Shown here: one piece after another, positions 40,811 to 49,215 of the stretch
Numbering within the stretch: the stretch's first letter is position 1
Layout of the letters: each line of letters starts with the position of its first letter
Translations under genes and position numbers: made by a program
Notes under the pieces: generated by a model
Told to the model about the DNA's origin: nothing
Database searches by the model: none
What the model saw: only the letters and a program-made list of their open reading frames with translations
Assembly (NCBI RefSeq): GCF_900104155.1
Contig: NZ_FMYB01000001.1
Span: 181,430-245,429 of the forward strand
DNA length: 64,000 nt
Reading direction: 5' to 3'
DNA from: Butyrivibrio sp. INlla16
GTDB taxonomy: Bacteria; Bacillota; Clostridia; Lachnospirales; Lachnospiraceae

Positions 40811-41168
40811 TGTCCTCTACCTCCTCGTTTAGTTTCCTCTGCCTCATGAGGGCAGCGTAATAATTACTGGTCCTGTAGGGACGCTCCTTGGGTCTTTTGA
40901 ACCGCCACTGTATCATGTGCTTTAGGATGGTCTCACAGTTCATGCCGTCCTTTTCATACAAAGCCACAAAGAAGAACGGGAGCATCAGCACCATCATCAC
41001 AAGTGTCGATGCGCTTATATCCTCCGTCAGCTTTTTTACAAAGAAAAAAGACGGAACTCCTACGAGTGCCGCCAGTGAAAAGCATATGATCTGTCTTTTG
41101 GTGAGGTTCAGGAAAAGTTTTTCCTTGACCCGTGAAAGGTCCCTGGGGACCGATACAAAATTTGCCAT
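40773..41168 (-). CDS. PrgI-family conjugation membrane protein
   Basis: This 131-residue protein starts MANFVSVPRDLSRVKEKLFL with TKRQIICFSLAALVGVPSFF, two membrane helices and a basic tail (RFKRPKERPYRTSNYYAALM). The VPRDLSRVKEKLFLNLTKRQ opening defines PrgI/VirB3-like proteins, which anchor the VirB4 ATPase to the membrane. VirB6 lies upstream and VirB4 overlaps downstream. Confidence 0.88.
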   Translation of the reverse strand: MANFVSVPRDLSRVKEKLFLNLTKRQIICFSLAALVGVPSFFFVKKLTEDISASTLVMMVLMLPFFFVALYEKDGMNCETILKHMIQWRFKRPKERPYRTSNYYAALMRQRKLNEEVEDIVISFVQKEKKT

Positions 41169-41189
41169 ATCTCTTTTGCCCCCTTTGTC

Positions 41190-42056
41190 TTACCTTGCGT
41201 TGAAAATGCTCTTTGAAATGGAACTGGTCTTTAAAAGCGAGAAGCATAAAAGGACTGTGTAGCCCAGAACTCCCCACATGGAGCCTACTATGTCGCTTGA
41301 AAATGCAACCGACTGTACCAGCGCTGCATATATAGCCACGCAGACCATGATAAGAAATCCCTGGAAGCCCAAAGCAAACAGGCCTCTTACATAGTTCTGT
41401 CCCATCTGACTCTGCTCCCTGTTTCCGAATGTTGCAAAAGGAATCGGCGCGAGACTTATGGTCAGATATACTTCCAGCATACGGCCATAAACCACCACAA
41501 ATATGAAAGCCGCAAGGATCCTTGTTGCCAGCGACACGAACATGACCTGGAAGAACAGACCGAATAGTGCAGCCATATCCATTGCTTCAAGGGTTGACCT
41601 CATGGCAGCAAGAGCCGAGTCGTCTATGGCCGTTGATGCTGCAATAAGTCCACCGCTGCTGTTTACCACATGCTGCGCCACATCAAATACTGCCAGCGTG
41701 AAATCAAAGCAATGCGTGATCAGCATTACAGCAACATAAGTCTTGAACAGCCATTTGAAGAAGATCCAAGTTTCAAAGTTAGCCAGGTTATTATGAGCAG
41801 TGATCAGCTGTATCAGCTCATAGCAGGCAATAAATGTCAGCACCATTCCGGCTATGGGCATGATTACTGTCTCAGAGAGATTTCGTATCATGGAAAAAAC
41901 ACCGGGTTGGAAAGATGCAGGAGGTGTTCCAACCTGAGCAGTTATATCCGCCACATGGTTGTTTACGTCCTGAAACATGCCTGTCATTACGCTCATAATA
42001 CCATCTACAAGTACAGACTTTAGCCAGGAGGCCAGCTCCTCTATAACTCTATCCAT
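41190..42056 (-). CDS. VirB6/TrbL-like channel protein (CD1112 type)
   Basis: This 288-residue protein has six or seven membrane helices. The IAGMVLTFIACYELIQLITA helix, the AALFGLFFQVMFVSLATRIL segment and the VYLTISLAPIPFATFGNREQ motif are typical of the CD1112 family, the inner-membrane channel of Tn1549-type systems. It lies between Maff2 and PrgI, in the standard order. Confidence 0.9.
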   Translation of the reverse strand: MDRVIEELASWLKSVLVDGIMSVMTGMFQDVNNHVADITAQVGTPPASFQPGVFSMIRNLSETVIMPIAGMVLTFIACYELIQLITAHNNLANFETWIFFKWLFKTYVAVMLITHCFDFTLAVFDVAQHVVNSSGGLIAASTAIDDSALAAMRSTLEAMDMAALFGLFFQVMFVSLATRILAAFIFVVVYGRMLEVYLTISLAPIPFATFGNREQSQMGQNYVRGLFALGFQGFLIMVCVAIYAALVQSVAFSSDIVGSMWGVLGYTVLLCFSLLKTSSISKSIFNAR

Positions 42057-42084
42057 AGATTGCCACCTCTCTGTTTTTTATAGG

Positions 42085-42164
42085 TGGGGACTGGTCATTT
42101 GCCAGCCCCCGGACAATATTCAGTTTTTACTCCTGCATCTTGCTATAGCGCGGCAGGCCGCGCT
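42085..42164 (-). repeat. Two GC-rich hairpins between Maff2 and VirB6
   Basis: GGGG-CTGG with CCAG-CCCC (about 42085-42110) and AGCGCGGC with GCCGCGCT (42147-42154, 42157-42164) lie in the 121-bp gap. They are stable but lack T-runs. They may stabilise or process the abundant Maff2 mRNA. Confidence 0.5.
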
Positions 42165-42177
42165 CCCCTTTCAGGAA

Positions 42178-42411
42178 TCAGAAGAGTCCTGAAAGAAGGG
42201 GAATGAGCTGGATACCGATGAGGCAGACACCACCACCGGCCATCAGCTGCTTAATTCCCTGGCTCTTTGCGCCGGGGTTGTCGTTGCCATATCCCTCAAG
42301 GAGGTTGATGATGCCCCATACGCCGAGACCAGCGCCAAGTGCTACAACGAGTGTCTGTAATACGCCTACTGCTGAATTAAAGAATGCCATACGATTTCTT
42401 GTTTCGCCCAA
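42178..42411 (-). CDS. Maff2-family small membrane protein
   Basis: This 77-residue protein has two membrane helices (VGVLQTLVVALGAGLGVWGI and LMAGGGVCLIGIQLIPLLSG) with a GYGNDNPGAKSQGIKQ loop. It is the family's usual length and resembles VirB2-type pilins in layout, so it may be the pilin-like subunit of the pore. The 224-bp gap upstream (42412-42635) holds a possible promoter region and the end of the VirD4 unit; no gene is seen there. Confidence 0.88.
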   Translation of the reverse strand: MGETRNRMAFFNSAVGVLQTLVVALGAGLGVWGIINLLEGYGNDNPGAKSQGIKQLMAGGGVCLIGIQLIPLLSGLF

Positions 42412-42620
42412 AAATCCAGCTTCATACTACATTCTTCATATACGCTCTACTTCAATAAACAATCTTCATCCGAACAATTGAATCTTCGGACTACTCTCCT
42501 TTCTTTGATGAAAAAATGGTTTGTAGTTTCTTTATGCCCCGCTTCATGTGCACCTGCTTTAGAGCATAAAAACAGACCAGTAAGTACCGGACGTCTCCGG
42601 CCTTTGCTGGCCTATGTAAA

Positions 42621-42636
42621 GGCAGCCGCAGCTGCC
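42621..42636 (-). terminator. Hairpin at the end of the VirD4 gene
   Basis: GGCAGC (42621-42626) pairs with GCTGCC (42631-42636), overlapping the VirD4 stop. TTTACAT follows on the minus strand. A weak terminator, which would let some reading through into the Maff2 gene. Confidence 0.5.
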
Positions 42637-44381
42637 TATGCTTCTACAACATCGTAAAGATCATCTTCCTTCAAGGACATTGGAGGGTTCAAGTTCTTTG
42701 CAATGTCATAAGTGTTCTTCTTGTTATACTCTGCTGTTTCCTTATAGTGTGGATGCTGTGTGACATCATACTTGTCAGAGAAGAATGGTCTTACGCCCCT
42801 GAGTTGCAGGATGCACTTACCGCCATCCATGACAGCAAGCTCATCCATGGTCATGAGATCCTTACCTGTCTTTTGGTAATTCATGGAATACGATGGATTA
42901 TTGCCCCGGCTCTCTCCAGTGTTGTACATGTCGATAGTTTCCTTACCCAACATCTGGCTCAAGTCTTTCAAAGTCGTCTGCTCTGTACCACCGAGGAATA
43001 ACTGTGAATCCATGTTGCCAATGATGGTATCGCAGTGATCTTTGTACAAAGCCTTCAGCTGTGACTTGGCCTGCAAAAACAGGCATGCACTAATCTCACG
43101 GCTTCGGATTGTTGCTACCAGCTTCTCCAAATTCGGTATCTGTCCGACGTTTGCTGTCTCATCAATAAGGCAGCGCACATGAATCGGAAGCTTCCCACCA
43201 TAAACATCATCAGCTTTCTCGCATAACAGATTGAACATCTGACTATAGATCATGGCAATCAGGAAATTGAATGTTGGATCAGTATCGCTCATGATAAGGA
43301 ACAGGGCTGTCTTTCTGTCTCCCAGCATATCAAGGTCAAGCTCATCATATCGGGTTATGTCCCTGAGCTCCTGGATATCAAATGGTGAAAGCCTTGCAGC
43401 ACAGCTTATGAGCACTGATTTCATGGTCTTGCCGGCCGCAACCTTAAATTTTTTATATTGCCTTACTGCGAAGTGATTCGGATCGTCTTTTTCCAAATCT
43501 CTGAAGAGCATATCCACCGGGCTCATATAGTCCTCATCATCTTCCCTGACATCAGAAGCATTGATAAGTTCCAGAAGTGTATTGAAATTCTGCTCCTCGT
43601 AAGGTGCGACATAATAAATATAGCCTATAAGTGCGGTATAGAGCAGTGTTTCCGCTTTGGTCCAAAATTCATCTCCGGACTTACCTTCACCTTTGGTATT
43701 GGCGATCAGCGTGTTTACCAGCTTTAAGATGTCTTTTTCCGAATGAATATATCGGAACGGATTGTAATGGGCACTCTTCTTAAAGTTTATGGTGTTGAAG
43801 ACTACAATCTTGTATCCATGCTTCTTAAGGCACATACCGGTTTTAACCACCAGGTCTCCTTTGGGATCAGTTACCACATATGAACTGTGCATCTGCAATA
43901 GGTTCGGTAAAAGAAAGAATCTTGTTTTACCGGATCCGGAACCGCCTATGATCAGAACATTTTTGTTTCTGGCACATTTGATGATCTTTGGCCTGCTGTT
44001 CATTGTCAGACGCTCTGTCTGAGTCAGTATAACATTATTCTCAAACTTTGGGTCAATAAATGGCTCTATATCCTGTGCTGTTCCCCATCTGGCTGTTCCA
44101 TACTCAGCACCATGCCTGTACTTCTTGGCATTCTTCCCCTTGAGATAAACTGCCAGTCTGAACAGGCCTCCGACAGCTGCTCCAACAATGATATCAAAGG
44201 GATGAAAGCTGGGAATAGGATTGGAAAGAGCTACTGGAAGTACATTGAAAAGACTGTTTATCTTTTCAGTTGCACTCCCTCCCGAAGCCAACCTCCATGC
44301 TTCTCCGAAGTTAGTAGCAAACAGTCCTGCAAAGGCATATGGGATATTCAGGATAATAATACGTTTCTGAGATTTTGTCAT
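42636..44381 (-). CDS. VirD4/TraG-type coupling protein (CD1115 type)
   Basis: This 581-residue protein has two N-terminal membrane helices and a cytoplasmic ATPase. Walker A is LIIGGSGSGKTRFFLLPNLL near residue 146, Walker B VRCLIDETANVGQIPNLEKL, and FLQAKSQLKALYKDH carries the conserved Gln. It brings the relaxase-DNA complex to the pore. Its start overlaps the PcfB stop by 4 bp. Confidence 0.93.
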   Translation of the reverse strand: MTKSQKRIIILNIPYAFAGLFATNFGEAWRLASGGSATEKINSLFNVLPVALSNPIPSFHPFDIIVGAAVGGLFRLAVYLKGKNAKKYRHGAEYGTARWGTAQDIEPFIDPKFENNVILTQTERLTMNSRPKIIKCARNKNVLIIGGSGSGKTRFFLLPNLLQMHSSYVVTDPKGDLVVKTGMCLKKHGYKIVVFNTINFKKSAHYNPFRYIHSEKDILKLVNTLIANTKGEGKSGDEFWTKAETLLYTALIGYIYYVAPYEEQNFNTLLELINASDVREDDEDYMSPVDMLFRDLEKDDPNHFAVRQYKKFKVAAGKTMKSVLISCAARLSPFDIQELRDITRYDELDLDMLGDRKTALFLIMSDTDPTFNFLIAMIYSQMFNLLCEKADDVYGGKLPIHVRCLIDETANVGQIPNLEKLVATIRSREISACLFLQAKSQLKALYKDHCDTIIGNMDSQLFLGGTEQTTLKDLSQMLGKETIDMYNTGESRGNNPSYSMNYQKTGKDLMTMDELAVMDGGKCILQLRGVRPFFSDKYDVTQHPHYKETAEYNKKNTYDIAKNLNPPMSLKEDDLYDVVEA

Positions 44382-44854
44382 CGCACCATCTCCTTTACCC
44401 GTATTTTTGCTTTGGTGATCTGCTCTTTGGATACCTCCTTGTAATGCTCAAGCTTATCCAGGACGCTTGGCCTCTGTTTCTGGAATGCCTTTGTTTTCTC
44501 AAATTCATCCATTACAGCTTCCAGTGCATCAATATCTTTTGCCTTGAAAAATGCCGTATATTTCGGAGGGTCAGCGAACTTGTCCTTTGTTATGGCAAAG
44601 TCCACACCATAGCGTTTCGCAATCCTTTCGAACTGCTTTATACTCTCATCTCCCACGAGCATGCTTGTCACACCCTGATCCTGGCTGATCAACTGTTTCA
44701 CAGTCTGCTTCCCACGGTAGCGCTTAGGGCCCACCATATCTTTATGGCGCTTGTAAGCAATATAGGCTCTTACTGCTCCGACTATTGCCCGCCATGACAG
44801 CTTGGTCACGTTAACAGCAAGGTTTATGGTTTTCTCTTCTACAGCCTCCTGCAT
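44378..44854 (-). CDS. PcfB-family (DUF3801) protein
   Basis: This 158-residue protein has the KQLISQDQGVTSMLVGDESI, KQFERIAKRYGVDFAITKDK and YTAFFKAKDIDALEAVMDEF segments of PcfB-like proteins, which work with the coupling protein in Gram-positive conjugation. It is soluble, with a basic N-terminus. It overlaps the VirD4 gene and follows ParB by 25 bp. Confidence 0.88.
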   Translation of the reverse strand: MQEAVEEKTINLAVNVTKLSWRAIVGAVRAYIAYKRHKDMVGPKRYRGKQTVKQLISQDQGVTSMLVGDESIKQFERIAKRYGVDFAITKDKFADPPKYTAFFKAKDIDALEAVMDEFEKTKAFQKQRPSVLDKLEHYKEVSKEQITKAKIRVKEMVR

Positions 44855-44879
44855 AAGAAATCCCCCCTTTCAAATGCTT

Positions 44880-45839
44880 CTACAGCTGTTGCTCCCGCAT
44901 TCTCTTTTTCTGCCATTGGTCAAGGAGCTTAACTATTGTGTCCTCCATCTGTTTTGGTGTGTAGTTCTTTGGAAAATACTTCTTGAGGACATCATTTTTG
45001 ATAGTTACTTTGTCCACATCGGACTTCTTTTCTTCTGACATAATCACGTTCATGACCTCCTGGGTTAGTCCTTCTTCCTGGGACATTTTTTTGATGCGCT
45101 GCGCCTGCGCCAGTGATGGCGTGGACTGCGAAAAGTCCATGGCTTCCAAAAGGCGTTTCTGTTCATCTACATCAAGGTATGACAGTTCTACTGCCGGATT
45201 GAAACCGATCTGCTTGTTATCGACCATATCGAGGATTTCAGGGAGCAGGTTTGTGAGGCGGATATAACGCTGCACCTGCCTGCCACTCTCTCCGGTTCCT
45301 TCCGCAACAATATCAGCAGCTTCCAACTTCCCGACGAGTTGTCGGGAAGCTAATTCCTCATTATCTCCAATCTCAACTCGCTTCCTGCCTTGACGTTTTA
45401 CAGCATCCAATTTCATCTTCAACGCCCAAGCCCTCTCACTTGGAAGCAATGTCTCCCTCTGCAAGTTGGCATCCACCATCAAAATAGTAGCGGCATCATC
45501 ATCCAGATCCCTTACGATACAGGGCAGTGTCTCTTTTCCAGCAATCTCTGAAGCATGACATCTTCTGTGACCTGACACAATTTCAAATCCACCTTCATCT
45601 CTCGGTCGTACAATTGCCGGAGTGAGTACCCCGTATTCTTTGATGCTCTCAACAGTTTTATCCATCTCTCCATCATCCAGAACCTTAAAGGGATGGTTCT
45701 TAAATGGATGAAGCTCCGATAAAGGGATATCCTTAACCTGTTCGGCTCCGGAGCTTTCTGCCTCTTTACCCTGAGATGAAGCCCCGCCAAAGATGTCATC
45801 ATAACTCGAAAGCTGAATGTTTCCGCGCGATTTCTGCAT
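44880..45839 (-). CDS. parB: ParB-family partition protein
   Basis: This 319-residue protein has the ParB CTPase domain: IPLSELHPFKNHPFKVLDDG, then YGVLTPAIVRPRDEGGFEIV with SGHRRCHASEI. Helix-turn-helix QLVGKLEAADIVAEGTGES-type sequence follows and a C-terminal dimerisation part ends in KKRMREQQL. It binds a centromere-like site and helps retain the extrachromosomal form. It overlaps parA by 41 bp. AAGGAGG precedes its ATG. Confidence 0.92.
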   Translation of the reverse strand: MQKSRGNIQLSSYDDIFGGASSQGKEAESSGAEQVKDIPLSELHPFKNHPFKVLDDGEMDKTVESIKEYGVLTPAIVRPRDEGGFEIVSGHRRCHASEIAGKETLPCIVRDLDDDAATILMVDANLQRETLLPSERAWALKMKLDAVKRQGRKRVEIGDNEELASRQLVGKLEAADIVAEGTGESGRQVQRYIRLTNLLPEILDMVDNKQIGFNPAVELSYLDVDEQKRLLEAMDFSQSTPSLAQAQRIKKMSQEEGLTQEVMNVIMSEEKKSDVDKVTIKNDVLKKYFPKNYTPKQMEDTIVKLLDQWQKKRMREQQL

Positions 45840-46626
45840 TCTTCAGCACCTCCTTCGTCAGCTTCTTATATGCCTCAGCTACTTTTCCCTTTGGGTCATG
45901 CTCATATATGCTCTTTCCTGCAGCACTTATTTCCGCTGCTCTGACGGAAAAAGGAATCTCTGTGTCATATACCTTTATATTTTTTCCATAGACTGCCCTT
46001 ACAAGTGAGCCTATCTCTTTTGCATAATTGGTCCTGTTGTCTACCATGGTCAGAAGGATTCCATCAATCTTAAGCCCCGGGTTCATCTGCCTCTTTACCC
46101 TGCTGACAGTCTGAAGAAGCTGCTCTAAACCTTTTGCTGACAGGTACTGGCTCTGAACCGGAATGATAAGCCTGTCAGCAGCTGTAAGGGCGTTGACCGT
46201 CAGCATCCCCAGTGATGGCATACAGTCGATCAGCACTGCATCATAGTCATTTTTGACACAGTCAATATACTCTTTCAGGATTCTCTCCCTTCCCATGGCA
46301 TTTACAAGCGAAACCTCAAGGCCGGCAAGTGATATGTTTGCCGGGAGAAGGTCTACTCCCTCCGGATGGTGAATGATACCTTCACCCCGTTCTATAGGGT
46401 ATTCCTGAAGCACGCCACTCATGATATCCGTCACTGTGACAGGGATATCATCTGTCTTAGAGTATCCCATGCTGATAGTAAGGGAGCCCTGCGGGTCAAG
46501 ATCTACCAGCAGGACTCTTTTGCCTTCTTTCGCAAGGCCTATGCCTATATTCTCCGTACTCTGCGTTTTGCCCGTTCCTCCCTTTTGGTTGACCAGGGCA
46601 TATACTGTTCCTCTGCTCATTTTCAT
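45799..46626 (-). CDS. parA: ParA/Soj-family partition ATPase
   Basis: This 275-residue protein has the deviant Walker A VYALVNQKGGTGKTQSTENI, Walker A' VLLVDLDPQGSLTISMGY and Walker B YDAVLIDCMPSLGMLTVNAL. It moves ParB-bound DNA. The ATG at 46620 is an equally possible start. It lies 11 bp behind repA, so rep, parA and parB are one replication and partition unit, as on plasmids. Confidence 0.93.
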   Translation of the reverse strand: MKMSRGTVYALVNQKGGTGKTQSTENIGIGLAKEGKRVLLVDLDPQGSLTISMGYSKTDDIPVTVTDIMSGVLQEYPIERGEGIIHHPEGVDLLPANISLAGLEVSLVNAMGRERILKEYIDCVKNDYDAVLIDCMPSLGMLTVNALTAADRLIIPVQSQYLSAKGLEQLLQTVSRVKRQMNPGLKIDGILLTMVDNRTNYAKEIGSLVRAVYGKNIKVYDTEIPFSVRAAEISAAGKSIYEHDPKGKVAEAYKKLTKEVLKNAEIARKHSAFEL

Positions 46627-46637
46627 CCTCTCTTTTC

Positions 46638-47585
46638 TCAGAAATAGCCCCTTGCATGGTCATGACTGACCATATTTTCGTAGTGGGCATCAATAGTCAG
46701 CGGCGCGTTATAAAGTGCTGCAATAAGGTACTGTCTGACATTCTTAACGTCAGTAGTGTTACTCTTAAGGGAATCGATAACATAAGCCACATGGCTGTAA
46801 TCAAGGCTTCTGAACTGTTCTTTTACCAGCTCCGGAGATTTCTTTGCTCCTCCAACAACGAAATACCTTGCATCATCCGACAGAACATCTACGATCAGAT
46901 TTGCAATCTGGTCTATAAGCTCGCCATTGTATGGGAATCTACGTTTCAAGCTATCTACATCAATGCTTTCATAGACTTTTCTTTTTAGCTTTGATATATC
47001 AGACATGCAGGAATCTCTTTTCTCATCTCTTCTCATCGCATCATCAGAAAACGGTTTATGTTCCGGAGGATATATCCTGATGAGATTAGATGAGATATTT
47101 TTATTCTCAGTATTACTAAAATCAGTATTATTTATCTCAGTATTATTAGATTCCCGTTTTGAAAATCCTTGGATTTCTGTTTTGGACATTCCAGGATTCC
47201 CATTTTGGACATCCTTGTTTTCACGCTGTGACATATCAGAAAGAATCTTTTTCACATACAAAAGAGCTGCCTTCCCCTGTCCTTTAAAATTCTTATCTAC
47301 AAGTCCTATATCAACAAGCTGTTTGAGCGTCCTGCAGGCCTTTCCGTTTGAGCAGCCTATGCTGTCGCTGATCTGCTCAATCGTGTAAATAATATATACT
47401 CTTCCTCTTTCATCAAACCATTTATTCTCTGCAGACAGGCTCATCCTGTCCAGTAACAGCCCATAAAGAATCTTGGCATCACTTGTAAGCTCTTTAAATC
47501 TGGCATCTGTAAACAGCAGCTTAGGGACTCTGATAAAGCTGAACAGATCAGCTTCCTGACCATAGAAATAATCAAACTCAGCCAT
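46638..47585 (-). CDS. repA: Replication initiator protein A (RepA_N family)
   Basis: This 315-residue protein has the RepA_N domain at 1-115 (FSFIRVPKLLFTDARFKELT, then LYGLLLDRMSLSAENKWFDE and IEQISDSIGCSNGKACRTLK), an Asn/Ser/Thr-rich linker and a C-terminal domain after residue 205. It probably starts theta-type replication of the excised circle. Fragments of a related gene occur in element 2 (50889-51305 and 51993-52142). Confidence 0.9.
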   Translation of the reverse strand: MAEFDYFYGQEADLFSFIRVPKLLFTDARFKELTSDAKILYGLLLDRMSLSAENKWFDERGRVYIIYTIEQISDSIGCSNGKACRTLKQLVDIGLVDKNFKGQGKAALLYVKKILSDMSQRENKDVQNGNPGMSKTEIQGFSKRESNNTEINNTDFSNTENKNISSNLIRIYPPEHKPFSDDAMRRDEKRDSCMSDISKLKRKVYESIDVDSLKRRFPYNGELIDQIANLIVDVLSDDARYFVVGGAKKSPELVKEQFRSLDYSHVAYVIDSLKSNTTDVKNVRQYLIAALYNAPLTIDAHYENMVSHDHARGYF

Positions 47586-47590
47586 TTATG

Positions 47591-47803
47591 CTAATTCCTC
47601 TTTTCCTCAAGAATCTTACGGGTGCACCAGCCAATACATGGCCAGTGCGCACCGTAAGGACAGTCCTTATCACACATCTTACGCGTCTGCTTGTTTCTTC
47701 TTATGACGTAAAAGCACTCAGAATATCTGGTGCATATGCCCTTGCTTGTTCCAAAGAAGCAATTTTTGCATTCTTCTGGTTTATCAGCCGCGTATTTTTC
47801 CAT
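47591..47803 (-). CDS. Small Cys-rich protein
   Basis: This 70-residue protein has nine cysteines (ECKNCFFGTSKGICTRYSEC ... MCDKDCPYGAHWPCIGWCTR), enough for two metal sites. No family is recognised with certainty; similar proteins precede RepA in Tn1549-like elements. It starts where the DUF5688 gene stops (TGATG) and lies 5 bp before repA. Confidence 0.6.
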   Translation of the reverse strand: MEKYAADKPEECKNCFFGTSKGICTRYSECFYVIRRNKQTRKMCDKDCPYGAHWPCIGWCTRKILEEKRN

Positions 47804-48822
47804 CAGATTGCTTCGCCTCCACGATCCCTGTGAGGCTTAGGTGCTGCGTGCTCAGATGTTTCTTTCCTGATACCAACCACCTTGTCCTTCATCCTGTCCT
47901 CAAACTTCTCAGCAAGCTCAAACACCTTTGCATCTGCGTCATAGTGATATACGCTGTCTGTGAGCTGGTCTGAAGGATCCACTGTTGTAGCATTTACCTC
48001 TTTTACCATGTTCTCAAGACTTGCAGTATCAAATTTGCCGTTATCAGGAATGATCAGCACCTCATGAATGCTGCTGGGTAAAATAAAGAAGCTGCCACCG
48101 ACTCTGTCTGCAGCCTGGTCCATAAAATTCTGGTAAGCAAGAACGCCTGCTCCATGGACATTTCCTTCAACAGAAGCCACAAACATCTGCTCCTGCTCGG
48201 GAGGAATATTAAGCCCCAACATCTCAAGGTCTTCTACTCCCATCTGCTTGGCAAGGACCTCTGCCATCCCTTCTATAATAAGTGGCCTGATCTCCGGTGC
48301 ATTTTTAAGAGCATCCTCATGGAGCTGCTGCGCTGTTATGCCGTAGTTTTCAAGCATCTGATTATTCACAAGAATTGTTCCTGTACCTGCCTGTGTGTCA
48401 CCTATAACAAATCTGTAAACCACAGCCATGTCCTCAATATCCTTGTGAGGCACCGTCTCCAAAAGGTCCTTGTTCCTCTCAGCAGAAACCACCTCGATAG
48501 CCAGCTTATCCTTCATCTGGTCATAGTCCTTAATGACGTCCAGGTTAAAGTCCGGCTTGTTGCTTAGGGCATTTTCTGCCACCTCGGCAGCACCATTCAC
48601 AATGCTGTCAAAGTCCTTTCCGTCCTCGTACTCCTTGTAAAGGCTTGTAACATTGAGATTTACGCCGATAATACTGTCATCCGGTTTTACCGTGAGCGCA
48701 TCATAGGTCTCATTCATCTTCTCAACTGTTCTTGTCTCAACTGTGACTCTGGAGCCTGATCTGGACTCCATCAGCTCTTTAACATCATTTGCAAGATTTT
48801 CCTTAAACTCTTCGTAGTTCAT
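47803..48822 (-). CDS. DUF5688 family protein
   Basis: This 339-residue protein starts MNYEEFKENLANDVKELMES with AGGAGG upstream. The GTGTILVNNQMLENYGITAQ, IPPEQEQMFVASVEGNVHGA and GSFFILPSSIHEVLIIPDNG segments fit DUF5688, proteins common on conjugative elements of gut Clostridia and of unknown function. It opens the replication operon at the right end of element 1. Confidence 0.85.
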   Translation of the reverse strand: MNYEEFKENLANDVKELMESRSGSRVTVETRTVEKMNETYDALTVKPDDSIIGVNLNVTSLYKEYEDGKDFDSIVNGAAEVAENALSNKPDFNLDVIKDYDQMKDKLAIEVVSAERNKDLLETVPHKDIEDMAVVYRFVIGDTQAGTGTILVNNQMLENYGITAQQLHEDALKNAPEIRPLIIEGMAEVLAKQMGVEDLEMLGLNIPPEQEQMFVASVEGNVHGAGVLAYQNFMDQAADRVGGSFFILPSSIHEVLIIPDNGKFDTASLENMVKEVNATTVDPSDQLTDSVYHYDADAKVFELAEKFEDRMKDKVVGIRKETSEHAAPKPHRDRGGEAI

Positions 48823-48875
48823 CCTGTGTCCTCCTGTGGTTTGAATAATGGTTAAGCCCTGTTTGGGGCATAGAA

Positions 48876-48911
48876 AAAGAGCAGTCATTCTGTTAAGAAC
48901 AACTGCTCTTT
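48876..48911 (-). terminator. Terminator upstream of the replication operon
   Basis: AAAGAGCAGT (48876-48885) pairs perfectly with ACTGCTCTTT (48902-48911). TTTTTC follows on the minus strand. It lies 54 bp before the DUF5688 start, so it either shields the operon from outside transcription or attenuates it. Confidence 0.75.
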
Positions 48912-48961
48912 ATGTAAAAAACCATATTCAATTCGGATGAAGTATTCCTATTAATCTGTTG

Positions 48962-48981
48962 GGGGAAAGTTGGGGTAAAAC
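48962..48981. repeat. Integrase arm-site repeats (element 1, right)
   Basis: GGGGAAAGT followed by GGGGTAAAAC mirrors the GGGGTAAAA pair at 7230-7250. The copies differ from the GGTGTAAA repeats of element 2, so each element keeps its own set. Confidence 0.5.
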
Positions 48982-48995
48982 CAGTTTTTCCACAT

Positions 48996-49073
48996 CTAAA
49001 AACGCCTTAAAATCTGGGCTTTTCCATGTTTTCCGCATACTATGCCGTGGCAGACAAATAGTATCTTTATCAT
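48996..49073 (-). pseudogene. LMW-PTP 5'-end copy at the junction of the elements (attachment site B)
   Basis: The minus strand reads MIKILFVCHGIVCGKHGK and stops after 25 codons. The first ten codons match the phosphatase gene; the rest is element DNA. Bases 49043-49073 are the attachment core, 30 of 31 identical to site C at 63541-63571 and 24 of 31 to site A. There is no ribosome binding site. The rest of the 48823-49215 gap holds a terminator and arm repeats only. Confidence 0.8.
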
Positions 49074-49169
49074 ATCGTTTTTCCTTGTTTTATCAGGGCT
49101 CAGACACCTTTTTCATTTTCATTTGCCGGCATAATATATGCATATTTTGGCATATTTACACCGGCAAAA

Positions 49170-49188
49170 GGTGTAAAGTAAGGTGTAA
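49170..49188. repeat. Integrase arm-site repeats (element 2, left)
   Basis: Two GGTGTAA copies lie 11-12 bp apart (GGTGTAAAG, then GGTGTAATT). The same spaced pair occurs at 63302-63320 and 63460-63478 at the other end. Confidence 0.55.
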
Positions 49189-49215
49189 TTATTTTTCGTT
49201 TACACCTTAAGATTT

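Larger units (their letters stand above)
7092..49073. mobile_element. Element 1: Tn1549-type integrative conjugative element with a LytTR-regulon cargo
   Basis: The element is bounded by LMW-PTP 5'-end repeats. From left to right it carries tyrosine integrase and excisionase, MazF, an Orf7-like sigma factor, Cys-rich proteins, an XRE regulator, 19 kb of LytTR-linked cargo, an ECF sigma pair, SpoVG, relaxase, MobC, a full set of Tn1549/CTn-type transfer genes (NlpC/P60, VirB4, PrgI, VirB6, Maff2, VirD4, PcfB) and RepA/ParA/ParB. No topoisomerase or large methylase/helicase gene, often present in such elements, is seen. Confidence 0.85.
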